The translations under genes and the position numbers were made by a program. The notes beneath the pieces were generated by a model that saw only the letters and a program-made list of their open reading frames with translations, was not told where the DNA came from and did not search any database. A stretch of DNA of 64,000 nt from Hirudo medicinalis (Eukaryota; Annelida; Clitellata; Hirudinida; Hirudinidae): positions 85,013 to 149,012 of the forward strand of contig MPNW01000049.1 of assembly GCA_011800805.1 (NCBI GenBank), given 5' to 3'. This document shows positions 10,233 to 21,699 of the stretch, piece by piece. Within the stretch, counting starts at the first letter, position 1; each line of letters opens with the position of its first letter.

Positions 10233-12797
10233 TTAAATTAATTTTAAAAGTATTAAGGCGCAATAACTTTTTCTACTTGATTTTGGTGGAGAAGCGTTGC
10301 CTGGAATTTGAATTTCATTGTTTAGCATTTGCATGCCACGATATGCATCCGTACCTGAAGCTTTGAAATTATTTACTAAATTAAAAAGACGTTTTAAAAA
10401 CTACTAAAGCAATTTATAAGATATTAATATTTATAGTATTGCTAATGTAACACAATGTTGCACAATTTAAAACAATGTTAAAATGCACAAGTGCACAGAC
10501 TTTGTTTCCATCTCCATGCATGTTTGAATCTGCAAAGAACGAAGGGCACCACAAAACAGCAGAGAGTGAACATGACAACGATCAATAGGAAACTTTTATC
10601 TGCCGAACCAAGAGAAACGACCTCGCGTCTTTTGTAGACATCTGAAATTTTAGTTTAAAAAAGACAAAATTACAATTTATTTATTTAATTATTTATTGTT
10701 AATTAACAGCATGGGCGAACCCCTCGCCCGATCATACGAACAATATGAAAAGCAAGCCAAAATCAAAAAGCAAAGCACCAAAACAACATACACACAAAAT
10801 CAAATATCATAAGCTCTAGCGCCATAAAAATTGTCTATAAGAAATTTAAAGTTGGATGTGTTTTGAAATTTCACTGCTTCTTCATGAAAAGAGTTCCAAC
10901 CATGCACCACCCTGTTGCTGCACAAAATTTCTATAATCCCTACTGGCCAATCTAATTGACAATTTTAGGTCATGTCCTCTCGTTCTTTCGTCTGGGCAGA
11001 ACATTATTGCAGGGCATGCAGCACCTGGCATAAATCCATGTATCATGTTGTACAACATGATCAAGTCCACTCTCCTCCTGAGAACTAAGGAAGGGAGCTT
11101 TAGAAACTTTAATCTTTCTTTGTAAGTCAGATGACTGCAGGTGGTGATCAATCCTGTTGCCCTTTTCTGGACTGCCTCGATCTTATCAATTAAGCCCTGC
11201 CTAAACGAGTTTTACATCTGTATCTGCAGGATATGTTCCTTAAAGTTCGTCTGGAGTTTTAAAAAATGCTTCAATCAAAGGCACGTACTTCATGGGGATC
11301 TATCAATTCATAATGTACTTATCCATATCTTCAAATGGCAACATTGACTGAAATTCATCTTCATGTGCTATTTACTGAAGCATTCTATTACTGTCTATAT
11401 CTTGTTGCAGTTCAACTTCATTCTCCATGTTTCTAATTTGTGCATCGTCCGCAAACTTTAATAATTTATTCAAGAATCTCAGAGCAGGCTGACGTCAGAG
11501 AAACGGGTCTGTAGTTTTACACTTTGTCTTTACGACCCTTCTTATGCAGCGGCACCTCAAAACTTGTTTTCAAAACTTCCCACTACCTCTCCACGCTCAA
11601 TAGAACTTCTGTAAATGTATTCCAAGTATCTTGAGCAGTCCGCCTTGTTTTCAAAAAAATCTTGGATATAATCCATCTGGACCTGCAGATTTATTTCTAT
11701 TTAATTCTTTCAACTTGCATCTTCTATCGTGCTATCTATTTTCATTTCCTACATTCTACCCTCTGGAATGTTTTGGAAAAACATTTCATCTCTTTCAAAA
11801 ACAGTATCCTCAAGATTAATTAATTACAACTTGAATTTCGTATATTTAAAAATAGTTACAAGACTTATGCAGGCTGTTGGGTGAAGTGCTGAAGTTGAAG
11901 TAAGCAGTGGTAAGATCGGGATAAGTTTCATGTCTTGCTGAACATTCATAAGCGCTGCCAAAGTGTTTCTTGGTCAAGATGAGATCTATGCTTACAGACA
12001 CCAATCCATTCGCTGAAACAATGTACTTTTGAACAGATGTTTCGATGTCAGGGCCTGATTCTGAAAAGACAATTTTTTTCACTCATTGTTTTTTTCTTCG
12101 AAATATATTTATAAATACTTCTATTCCAACTAAGAACCACCGGCGGTAAAGCAAAATGTCCTGTACAAGTTATAATAAATAGCTCGCTGTCCTCGGTTTC
12201 AAACATCTCCCGAGATGAAATTGATGGTTTCTGCATATGTTTTATTGAAGTGGATTATATTTTCATATAAGTTGGATGACTAGAAAAATTAAATGCTACC
12301 ATTTCCGGAGGCGGTACGAGCAAAGTGAGGTTGTTGGTGAAAGTTTTTAGAACCGGAGAACCAGCAATACAAAGCCACAATCCAACATGGTCTGGATAAA
12401 CAGAGTATTTGAGCAACAGATGATGTTCGCCTGATTGCTTTACACCAACAACCTCTACCACTTTTTTAAACTTCGAAGTGATTGCACCTTCAATGACAAC
12501 ATGGTCACCACGTGGACTTATCCAACTCACAGTCACGTCCAACTCAATTGCGCATGGCAGAAGAACATTGCCTTTATTTATTGAAACAACTTTAAGTACT
12601 TCTGTAAGAAGCATAAAAAAATACTTAAGTCTAAGCATATTTAACGAATATATTGATTCTAGGATATTTAAGCTCAAAGAATTAAGTATTTATTGACCAT
12701 AACAATTAGATTTAATCTTACCGCGATATTCTGCAGGAGCAGGTGTAAATTTCCAGAATAAGAAACACGCACAAAGCAATACCTTCATAATGAACAT
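10233..12797 (-). CDS. Two-Ig-domain type I membrane protein (module A)
   Basis: Six exons fit in frame to 317 residues: 12722-12797 (signal peptide beginning MFIMKVLLCACFLF), 12300-12601 (V-like Ig: VLLPC ... VSWISPRG ... HVGLWLCIAG), 12119-12230 and 11860-12060 (second Ig split by a 58-bp intron: FIITCTG, VLSWN, FGSAYECSARHE), 10501-10641 (transmembrane helix FLLIVVMFTLCCFVVPFVLC) and 10233-10354 (cytoplasmic tail). Phases are 1, 0, 1, 1, 1. The V-C2-TM layout is that of nectin, JAM or CTX-like adhesion and recognition proteins, but no specific ortholog is recognised. The 1.2-kb intron before the TM exon holds a LINE relic. MFSD5 starts about 400 bp away in the opposite direction, so the two may share a promoter region. 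The exon 12300 donor (ATG|GTAGCA) is the least certain junction. Confidence 0.65.
10690..11800 (-). mobile_element. Degenerate CR1/L2-like LINE in an Ig-gene intron
   Basis: The minus strand shows RT pieces in the correct order: VPLHKKG followed by NYRPVSLTS (about 11550), KFADDAQIRN with the FADD version of the catalytic YxDD box (about 11450), and a C-terminal TYKERLKFLKLPSLVLRRR ... RTRGHDLKL frame (10882-11151). Stops and shifts interrupt all of it. It lies entirely within the intron between the second Ig exon and the TM exon of module A. Confidence 0.75.
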
Positions 12798-13192
12798 CAA
12801 AAATAGATAACATTTAAAACTATCACAAAGTAAATATCACAATTAATAATGAAAAGTTCGCAACAATCGGATGAAACATGTAACCAACATCAACAGTGAC
12901 GTCTCTACCTGTTAGCGAGGCGTGCCAAATCCTATAAACACTTGAACACTATTGGCTGATCAAGATGGGACGATATTTTCTTGATATTTTCAGTATTGAG
13001 AAAGAATGTATGAATAGACAAAAGAATAATCCAAGTCATCAAAATAGACTCGATTTGAGAGTTAATCCTTAGCGGAAAACAGTCAGTCGAAGAGTGTTTA
13101 ATTACTGATCGATTTTCATCATATAATGAATCTGACTATTGATGTTCTGCCTTTAGAGAGAATTTGATGAGTGCATTTTCGAAATCATTGTT
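12798..13192. promoter_or_regulatory. Divergent intergenic region between Ig gene and MFSD5
   Basis: About 395 bp separates the start codons of the minus-strand Ig gene and plus-strand MFSD5. It must hold both 5' UTRs and promoters. No clear TATA box or CpG cluster is seen. Confidence 0.4.
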
Positions 13193-16100
13193 ATGTCCAT
13201 TTTTGTCACAGGGTTTTGGTTGCTTTGTTTGATATGTGCTGCAGTTTTCTTTAAGTCAAAACAGCTAGTTAAATTTTCAACGGATGATAATTTTAAAAGA
13301 TTTCAAAAGGCCTATCTTGCTGTCTATCTTCTTGCGACAGGTAGGAGTGGCTAATATGTTCAGATCTGTGTCAGCTTTTAAATATAAAAACTTTTGGCAG
13401 CTGGAGATTGGTTGCAAGGGCCTTACATCTATGCTCTCTACAAACAATATGGATTTTCAACTTTTGAGATCAATAAACTCTTTGTTGCCGGTTATGGATC
13501 GAGTCTCTTGTTCGGGACCATTGTTGGTTCTATGGCAGACAAATAGTAAAATTTTTCATTTATATCTTGCATTTTTATTTGACAGTGATAAATAAACATC
13601 ATTTAATTTATGTAATCTTGTTCAATATTTTGTTGAATTTCCCTATTATCTGTCACTTTGCAGTGGTAGAAAGAAAAACTGCCTTTTGTATGGACTTTTT
13701 TATATTGCCTCCTGCATAACAAAGGTGGGGTTTGGTATAAGAAATCACAGGTGGAATAATTCATTTGTATTATTTAAAATTTCAAGCATTTTCCAAATTA
13801 TAACGTGTTATTTCTTGGCCGAATATTGAGTGGAATAGCTACGTCGATATTGTGCAGTGCATTTGAATCGTGGATGATATGTGGGCATTACCAGGTTGGG
13901 CATTACCAATTTCTCAAAATGCATACTTTTCACTAAAAAAATAGAATTACTTAATTGTAGAGAAATTTTGATAAGGACTCTCTTCCCATAACATTTTCAC
14001 AAATCACATTTGGAAATTCTCTGGTTGCTATAACATCTGGTGTTTTAGCACAGTTTTTTGTAGATAAATTTGGATTTGTGTTAGTTTGTCATTATAAAAG
14101 TTTCTACAAATTGTTAATTTGAGATATTTGTTCATTCTAGGGCTCCCTATGATGTGGCCAGCCTAGTTTTCAGTGTCATGATGGTCTCAATAATTTACTT
14201 GTGGAATGAAAATTATGGCAATGAAAAAGTTGAGTTCTTCAAGTCTTTCAAAAATGCCTTACAAGCAGTTTTTTCAGGTTTATGCTTCTTAGTTTCTTGA
14301 AAATGGAATTATTATGTCAATTATTATCAATGGAATTGTTAATTATATTATCATTAATTATATTTTTAAAAATGTCATGTAAAATTATTAATTGTTTACA
14401 ATGTAATGGCTCAATATTTTCATTTAATTAACTACCCTGACGATGGCCTTACAGGCCGAAACTGATGAGTCGGTTAACAAAAACTACTAATACAAATTTG
14501 GTGACAACATTTTTACATTCTTAAAACAGTGCAAGCAGATAGTTGAAAAAAGCAATATCCTGAAAATGGCGAGCTTACTTTACATTTCTACAACTCGTTT
14601 ATTGAACTGAAAGCAAATAAATGTACAAGATTTGAGTATATAGCTGGGACATATCAAATTGAGATGGTCAAAAGGAATAATCCTGAAGGAATTGCTTCCT
14701 GTCGAGGAGATATCCTAAATAAAGTAATATGACATTATCTTGGCAGACGAACTATTTAGGGTAATGCAGTGCTACGTAAAAAATAAAATTTCAGTCCAAC
14801 AAATAAATGACAAATTCAACAGATATTTCAATCGAAAATTGTTTTTAAATAGGTGAATTGATGCAGTAGATTTAATAATCATACGAATACTTGAGTTAAA
14901 CTGGGTGTATATTTGGGAATATTTTATAAACAAACTTGTTTAAGTTATTAATTGTTATGTATTATGCACTGACATTATCTTGATCAAAACCCATTAAAAC
15001 AGATAAACTTAGATTAATGGAACGGTAAAACATTGATAACACACGGAGGAGATTACTGCAAAAATATCGAATACTAAATTGCACAGATTCTATAATTCAA
15101 CTATCATTTCATGGATTTATGCTTTTGTTTACATACCATCATTACTGCCATTAGCTTCCTCATTTAAGGTGTAACCTATTGTTAATTCAGTAGAGGATTC
15201 ATTCATAAATTATTTCATAGCAATAACTTTAGTAGGTATCCGTCACTTGCCAGACCAAACACTAATTCATAAAGTTTAGTTATTTTACAAACATTTTCCT
15301 CAAATGCATGCAATTGATTGTTCACCTATTATTGTGTAATTAATATTATTATTTTGTTGTACTTATTATTATTACAATTTTGATTATATATTATTTTAAG
15401 TAAAATTTCAAGTAAAAAATTTTCCAGTCAAATAACATTAAATGTGAACATTGTCATCTCTCCTTATCAAACTGTCTAAATAGATCATATAGAATAGATC
15501 ATAATTTCAGGCAACAAGAAAATATCGGTTAATTTGTTCACTGCTTCCTTAATCTGAATTGATATCCCAAATGTATTTCGTGGTCAATCAGTCTTTAAAT
15601 ATTTTTCTAAATTTATCATGGTTTGAATATAAAAATTTGATTACAGCTGATTTGTAATTCCAGATAAGAAAATTCAATGCCTGGGGATTGTTCAGTCATT
15701 ATTTGAAGGTTCTATGTATATATTTGTCTTAGAGTGGACCCCCAGTTTGACTCCAAAAGGGAATGGTGATACGACCAATGGCACCAGTACTGAATATTTG
15801 AATGGCCACAGGGGTCAAATTCCACATGGCTATGTTTTTGCCTCGTTTATGGTCATTGATTAAACTGTAACTAATTAACTTTTTGATGCATATTGTTAAA
15901 TTGACTTGTACTTTAAGGTTTCGGTCATGATCGGTTCTATGCTATTTAAAATTTCGTGTAAATATATGAAGCCGGAGATATTTCTGAGGTATGCCGGGAC
16001 TTGTCAGTTAACGTTAGCAAGAATATTATAAAAAAAAAATAAATATTGCTCGTTAATAGATACATCCTTGCAATTGCATCTGCATGTTTCTTGTTTGTGA

Positions 16101-16797
16101 TCTTATTTGGAGAGGTGAGCATTCAAAAAAATGTTTTGTTTAAATTGTTTTGTGGCATTATCATCTTGTATATGATGAAAATCACTTGATGTGTTGAGAT
16201 AATAGCATACAAACTATTTCACACAACCAAAGAAAACCATGTGAAATGTTTAATATAAACAAACAAACAACACCTCTTACGAGATTGCAAAAGAACATTG
16301 TTTGTATTTCACAGGTACAAATTACTGCATACTCCTCTTTCGTCATGTTCGAGTTATGTGTCGGAGCATTTTGGCCCTGCATTGGCACTTTAAGAAGTGA
16401 ATACATTCCAGAGCAATGTAATGAACGCTTTTAAGCAACTTAGTTTCGATTTATTTCGAAAATAAGTAAATTTTAAAATTTCACCTGCACATTGCAGCCG
16501 ATGAATTCGTATTTTGGAGCTTCAACTCAATATTTGATTTGTTTAAAAAATTGTGAATAACATTTCAATTAAATACAGCCAGGGCAGCAATCATGTGCCT
16601 TTTTAGAGTTCCACTAAACATCATTGTCATTATTATCTTAACACAGGTGATATTACATTTCAACTCACAGGCAAATTAAATTCAATTTTCATTCAATCAC
16701 CTTCATTTGTCAGGACTTCCAAATAAGCTCAGTTTTTAGTTGCTGCTTCATATTCCTTGTGATATCGACTGCCATCCAAACCAGATTTACCAAGTGA
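13193..16797 (+). CDS. MFSD5: MFSD5 (major facilitator superfamily, molybdate-anion transporter family)
   Basis: Twelve exons join in frame to 428 residues: 13193-13340, 13401-13545, 13664-13724, 13787-13894, 13961-14079, 14141-14277, 15664-15851, 15918-15988, 16060-16114, 16315-16417, 16579-16646, 16714-16797. All introns are GT-AG. Diagnostic stretches are GDWLQGPYIYALYKQYGF, FVAGYGSSLLFGTIVGSMAD followed by YGRKK (the MFS loop 2-3 signature), then GRILSGIATSILCSAFESW and, late, FELCVGAFWPCIGTLRSEYI. About 12 hydrophobic helices are present. Length is close to animal MFSD5 (about 450). The family is an atypical solute carrier linked to molybdate uptake; the substrate here is inferred from homology. 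The 1.4-kb intron 6 contains interspersed-repeat sequence; other introns are short. No frame damage is seen, so the gene looks functional. Confidence 0.92.
14278..15663. repeat. MFSD5 intron 6 with interspersed repeat
   Basis: AT-rich intron. At 14431-14490 it carries CTACCCTGACGATGGCCTTA then CAGGCCGAAACTGATGAGTC, a GACGATGGC...GGCCGAAAC motif that looks like the end of a dispersed element. Nothing coding was recognised. Confidence 0.35.
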
Positions 16798-17183
16798 TGT
16801 TTTGAAATTGAGGAATATTCCAGCAAAAGTGCTATCTTAATTTTATATAAATATTTTTTTTCAGGATACTTGATTCAGATCTCATTCAGCAATCAGCAGA
16901 AATCCTTCCCTCCACAAAATGCCCTCCACTCATAACAACATGACCAACTTTTGAATAATTAGGCAATCATTAAAGTTGCATGTTCTCAGGCTTGTCTGCG
17001 TTCAGAATATTCTTGTTATAACTGAATCAATTACTTGAATTACTAAAGGTTCATAAAATGAGTTAGCAACTTTTTATCCAAATCTTATGAATCCAAGTCA
17101 GTATCAAAACAGGTATAAGCTCTAAAAATAACTACAAATATTATAAAATATTTTAAAGCAAGTCAGACTGCTAGAGTTTTTTA
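16798..17183. other. Convergent 3' flanks of MFSD5 and TMEM98
   Basis: About 390 bp between two stop codons on opposite strands; 3' UTRs are expected. AT-rich, with no other feature seen. Confidence 0.4.
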
Positions 17184-18308
17184 TTAAACACTCGATGAGG
17201 TGAAGAGATGGGGTTGAACATCAATCAATTTGTCATCCTCTTCTTCAATGGTTTTCATGCCTTGGGGATACTCAGGCATTGGTAATTGCTTCTCAAATGT
17301 CGTACTGGCTTCCCTCAGAATCTGTATTTGTATTCAATTAAACGGTTGAAAATACTACTAAAGGAATGATAACAGCTTGATAATAGTGTTGAAGGGTTTA
17401 CCCCCAGTGGGTTGTACATAACAGGTATCAAATACAAAGACTTAAATGTTGCAAGAAATAACTGGAAAGGCATCAAAACCTTTAAATGCTCTTCAACTTC
17501 TAGCATGGCCTGGTCCATCCAGCCTGGAGGATCTGTGCAGATAGAGGCTGACTTTACCAGAAGTACCACGTTGTTCACAGAGAGAACAAGAGCAGTACAT
17601 CTAGAGAACATGGGATGATTTGATGTTTTCTGATGGAAATCAGTTGTTAAAAGTTTATTAACCTGGCCTCAAGTAATCTTGGATCAAGTGGAGGATACAT
17701 AGATTTAACTACCTCATCGACCCTAATCCCAATTTTTTTAGCTAGTGGCACAAGATCTAGTAGGGTTTCAGGAAGTTCTCTGGATTCTATTAGGGCATGT
17801 TTAACTATATTGTCTGTTAGTAAATGTGCACTCTTCAGGATCCCAAGGCAATGAGGCATTAAACATCTAGAGCACAAAAACAACTTTTTGTTGTATATGT
17901 TTTGTAAGTTAGCAGCTTGTAAATAAATTTTACATAATATTGCTTTTCCAGCTGTCATTTCCACCAACGTCTCCAATTTTGCAAGCAACCTCATCGAGTT
18001 CTAGTCCACTTACGTTTTCACATGACACTTCAATGTTGTCAACCAGAGTTTGGTCAATGCTGGAATTCATATGAGTTTCATTCAGTTTCGCTCTTTTGTT
18101 ATTTTTTATAAAAACTTGCATTAACTCGAATATCCCTGCATTTTTATCGAAAATTGTAAAATACTAACGCATTATCAGCTCGATAATATTCCGTAAACAC
18201 ATCAAACGTTTTGCGCAATTTTCTTTTAACAACGAGTATCAAGACAAGCAAGGACCCAAAGAAAATAGCCGTTAAAATGCTTATTGCAACAATAAATCCA
18301 GAATTCAT
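17184..18308 (-). CDS. TMEM98: TMEM98 homolog
   Basis: Exons 18165-18308, about 17934-18124, 17663-17866, 17480-17600 and 17184-17321 join to about 265 residues. The start MNSGFIVAISILTAIFFGSL gives an N-terminal signal-anchor helix followed by a basic KRKLRK. Diagnostic blocks are SGLELDEV, MPHCLGILKSAHLLTD, RVDEVVKSMYPPLDPRLLEA (nearly invariant in TMEM98), DPPGWMDQAM and EEHLK|ILREAS across the last intron. TMEM98 is a single-pass ER/plasma-membrane protein that in vertebrates binds and restrains MYRF self-cleavage; that role here is only by homology. The protein is longer than the human one (226) because of an extended region after the TM helix and a longer acidic C-terminus. The first intron is doubtful: the only phase-consistent choice is 40 bp (18125-18164). 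Confidence 0.88.
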
Positions 18309-20475
18309 GGTGAAACAAGTTACAAGATCCTAACTTAAGCAACAAAGGCACTCGCGGAAACCTTGCTACTTGTAGAGCTGAGACGAGCACCAAAGCTCGA
18401 CCTGCTCGAGTTTTCTCGCAGGACTTTTTATGGAACGAAATATTTTCAAATCCATCCCTTACACGTTTTGTGTGAATTTTACTACAAAGTTATCAAAAAT
18501 AGAAACTACTTAAAGGTACTTTTACAATTAAATGAATTTGATTTCGTTTCAATTTCTCTAGCGAGTGCGCCAATTAAAATATTGCGCTCAATTCGATGAA
18601 TCCAGGCTTTGAATTGTGGCTTATGGCTACATCCAAGGATGGAAATGCCCATTAGGGATAGGATTTATGGAAGGCTTCAGTCCCTGAATGCATTTTTAAA
18701 CTTGTGAAATGTGACATTTTTACGCTAATTTGAAAATATCTCTAAATCATTTTATTAAAGAATTTGTAAAAATTATGACTAACAAGTAGAAGTATTATAT
18801 TCAGTAGGGCATATAGTAAAAAAAAAGTACTAAACCAAGACGAGTAAATTAATTGAAGTGTCATTATTCTCAAAATCAATAGTAGCAGATGTACGGTACC
18901 ACGAGCATCTGCTGATTCCAAGTTATCCATAAAGAGCGAGTTGCCAGCTGTGAAGGGGAGGCAGAATATTCCAAAGGCAGAAGTTACGGTGGAGTATCAA
19001 CAAAGACTTCCAGGTTCATGATCAGGTTTTTAGGATCAGGTTTATTACTGCGACGGATGAGGTGATCGAAGTGGAATGGGTTTGATGTAATCAGTATTCC
19101 TTTCGTAGCGATAGTGATTTCAACAAAAATTCGGTTCATCCGGTTGAACAAGGGGCCGACCACGAACAGACAATTATTCTTTTATCCATGACGTCTTATC
19201 TCCAGCGAAAGGTTTCATGTCTTCATTCTAGTCAACTCACACATTTAAGTTAAAAAATTGAAAGACAATGTTTGTATCAGATCTCACGTCAAATTTGAAT
19301 TATTTCTTTTTAGGTTCAATATCCGTCCAGATGAGGTTAATTCTCTAAGCCTGTAAAACCTCCATTTCAACTGCTATTTTCAACCTCAATTTTAAATGCC
19401 ATTAAAAGTTATTAAATCCTAATAGTTAAATAATTATATTTTATTGATGTAATTTGTTATAAAATTAACTAATGAATTAACTTCACAGCATGCATAGTAA
19501 TTTGCAGCTATTTTCAAATCAATTCAAAATGGCGGCTGGAATGTATTGACTTAAAGAAAATTAAATGATGATATAAAGACTCAAAAATGAAAATATGAAG
19601 AAATAAATCTCGAAGAAAGCGAGCGATTCAATAAGTTCCAATAAGTTACGGAGACGTTCAACCTTCTCGTGACTCGGATGACCATTGACACGCAGAGCTG
19701 GAGAAATTGTGAGACTTCCTTTCTCATGGAATCTCCAAGGATAAGATTTAATTGCATTTATTTATTATTTATTTTATTACGTAAATGAGGTAAGAATAAC
19801 ATGTAGATATTAGGCAAATCGAAAGAAATCCTTGAAGATAAAATTATTTTATTTTAATTAATACAATTAATCAATGTATTAATTTGTTAAAGGAGAATTA
19901 TTTGTTTAAATTGACTTTATTGTTTAATAATGTTGTTATAAATAGGTTATAAAAGTGTTAGTTATTATTTTTATTATTTAGTTGTAAATACACTCTTGTT
20001 ACGAAATTGATGCTGCCAAAAGCCGACCATTTATAAAGTAACAGGAATGTCGTCATTTGTAGAAAGCTGACAAAATAATTTGAAATGAAATGTCAATATT
20101 TTAAAATTGTGGTGCTCATATCTTATCCACATTTATTGATCTAAAGTCCTCCATAACTTTTATGTTAAACAGTTTGAAATCTCCTAAGAAATTTATTAAC
20201 AAATTCATTCATAACCTTTGTAGCATAATTTCCAATGATCATCTGCGTTAATAAAAGTAACGGATGGTTAGCAATTGTGGTGATAACGTTGAAGCTACAT
20301 GAAATGAATGTTCCTTATTGATTTGCACCATATGTTACGCGCCAAATGCTCTTGCCTGACTCAACAGTTTTACTCGTTCGAAAATGTTGAAAATATTCAA
20401 GAATGCATGAGAATTATTTGTAATACTAATTGATTCAAATTACTCTCAAGTTTTTAAAGAACAAAATTTTTGTTC
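18309..20475. other. Intergenic region between TMEM98 and FERD3L-like gene
   Basis: About 2.2 kb, AT-rich. No recognisable coding, RNA or transposon feature. The part next to 20475 should include the 3' UTR of the bHLH gene. Confidence 0.4.
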
Positions 20476-21699
20476 TCATTTCTTTAAATCCAACTCCTTG
20501 TAACTTGAAATTTCCACACATTGGTTGCCGGGAAGACTGATGACGTCGGAGCTTTCATCGTCGTCCAAACTTTCTTCTTCGTCCGTGACGAGGGAGTTGG
20601 GTGAGGTGAACATGTTTTTGTCTGAGTATCGGTTCTGCATGAGGAGTTGGTGCTGATGCGATTGAACATGGGAAAGGGAAGGATGGAAAGAGTTGGAAAG
20701 AGAAGACTGGAGAAGTTTTTGGTCGCTATGGAAACCTGCTCCTGATTGGAAGATGATTGACATTATTGACGGCAACAGCCACACACATGTTTTTAATAAT
20801 TTAAAGCACTTTAACTCACCTGAGAGACTCTTATCTCCTGAAGCGTTCAAAGTTTCGAGGAGATTCGACATGAACTTGATGTAAGTGACAGCCAATTTCA
20901 AAGTTTCAATTCTCGATAATTTCTTCTCGTAGGCAAAAGTTGGGACTCTCTTGCGAAGACCGTCGAAGGCTTCGTTGAGGTGCGACATTCTCCTTCGTTC
21001 TCTGATGTTGGCAGCTCTTCTCTGATCAGTGGTTATAATGCGACGTCGCTTCTTTTTTGGCGGATTAGTCGTCATTTCTTGGAGCTGCTGATGCTGCTGG
21101 AAAGGCTGTGGTTGCATGGTCGACTGGTAATCGACGTAATCCGAGTTGAACGTTTCATACGAAGAACCAATGAGAGATGGGGAACTGTTATTGTGCCACT
21201 GAGGCAGAAATTCCTGCTGTTGTTGCTGTTGTTGTTGTTGAAAGTGCGTCATTAATTGCTGTTGTGTGACGTCGGGCGATTGGATGATGTAGTTCTTCGA
21301 ACCCGTCATTGGGTTCTCATGGTGTTTGAGTCCATGTTCAGCAACGTTATGACAAAACATAGGAACGAGGATGTTTACGTCTGAGAGGCAATACATGGAA
21401 CTCTGCTCCACTGTCGTATCTGGCTGCTGGTCAGACAAGTCAGGCGCAATTTTGAGTACATTAATGCCGTCATCGGAATGTTTTTCAGAGAATCCTCTAT
21501 CATCCATTTCTGTGTGAAACCTCCTAGAATCAGGCACTTCCACCTTGACCTTTGATACGTTGAAATTGAAAGAAGTCTCTTTGGAGGTGGAATAGTGAAC
21601 GGAATCGATGGTCGGAAGAAGAATTCTAGGCTGGTTTATTGATTCTTGGACAAGGAACTTCTTCTCCCTGTCATCTGATTGGCTGGAGATGTCCGTCAT
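20476..21699 (-). CDS. FERD3L: FERD3L/Fer3-like bHLH transcription factor
   Basis: Two exons, 20820-21699 and 20476-20741, give about 381 residues; the intron (20742-20819, 78 bp) has a strong CAG|GTGAGT donor and AATCAG acceptor. The ATG begins MTDISSQS. A Ser/Asp-rich N-terminus and a poly-Gln run (around residues 154-162) precede the bHLH domain at about residues 224-282: basic region [12 protein letters not shown], helix 1 [13 protein letters not shown], loop [13 protein letters not shown], helix 2 [13 protein letters not shown]. TFAYEKxLSRIETL is characteristic of the FERD3L/NATO3-Fer3 and PTF1A group, closer to FERD3L. Such factors bind E-boxes as heterodimers with E proteins and specify neural progenitors. 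The N-terminal extension is much longer than in vertebrate FERD3L. The C-terminus has an acidic Asp/Glu/Ser patch. The intron is a multiple of three with no stop, so its retention would add 26 residues. Confidence 0.85.
   Translation of the reverse strand: MTDISSQSDDREKKFLVQESINQPRILLPTIDSVHYSTSKETSFNFNVSKVKVEVPDSRRFHTEMDDRGFSEKHSDDGINVLKIAPDLSDQQPDTTVEQSSMYCLSDVNILVPMFCHNVAEHGLKHHENPMTGSKNYIIQSPDVTQQQLMTHFQQQQQQQQQEFLPQWHNNSSPSLIGSSYETFNSDYVDYQSTMQPQPFQQHQQLQEMTTNPPKKKRRRIITTDQRRAANIRERRRMSHLNEAFDGLRKRVPTFAYEKKLSRIETLKLAVTYIKFMSNLLETLNASGDKSLSGELKCFKLLKTCVWLLPSIMSIIFQSGAGFHSDQKLLQSSLSNSFHPSLSHVQSHQHQLLMQNRYSDKNMFTSPNSLVTDEEESLDDDESSDVISLPGNQCVEISSYKELDLKK

Noticed and set aside
16246..16434. 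62-codon plus frame treated as an independent gene
   Set aside because: It is exon 10 of MFSD5 read with its upstream intron.
20980..21255. Plus-strand 91-codon frame with a leucine run
   Set aside because: The leucines are the antisense of the poly-Gln codons of the bHLH protein.
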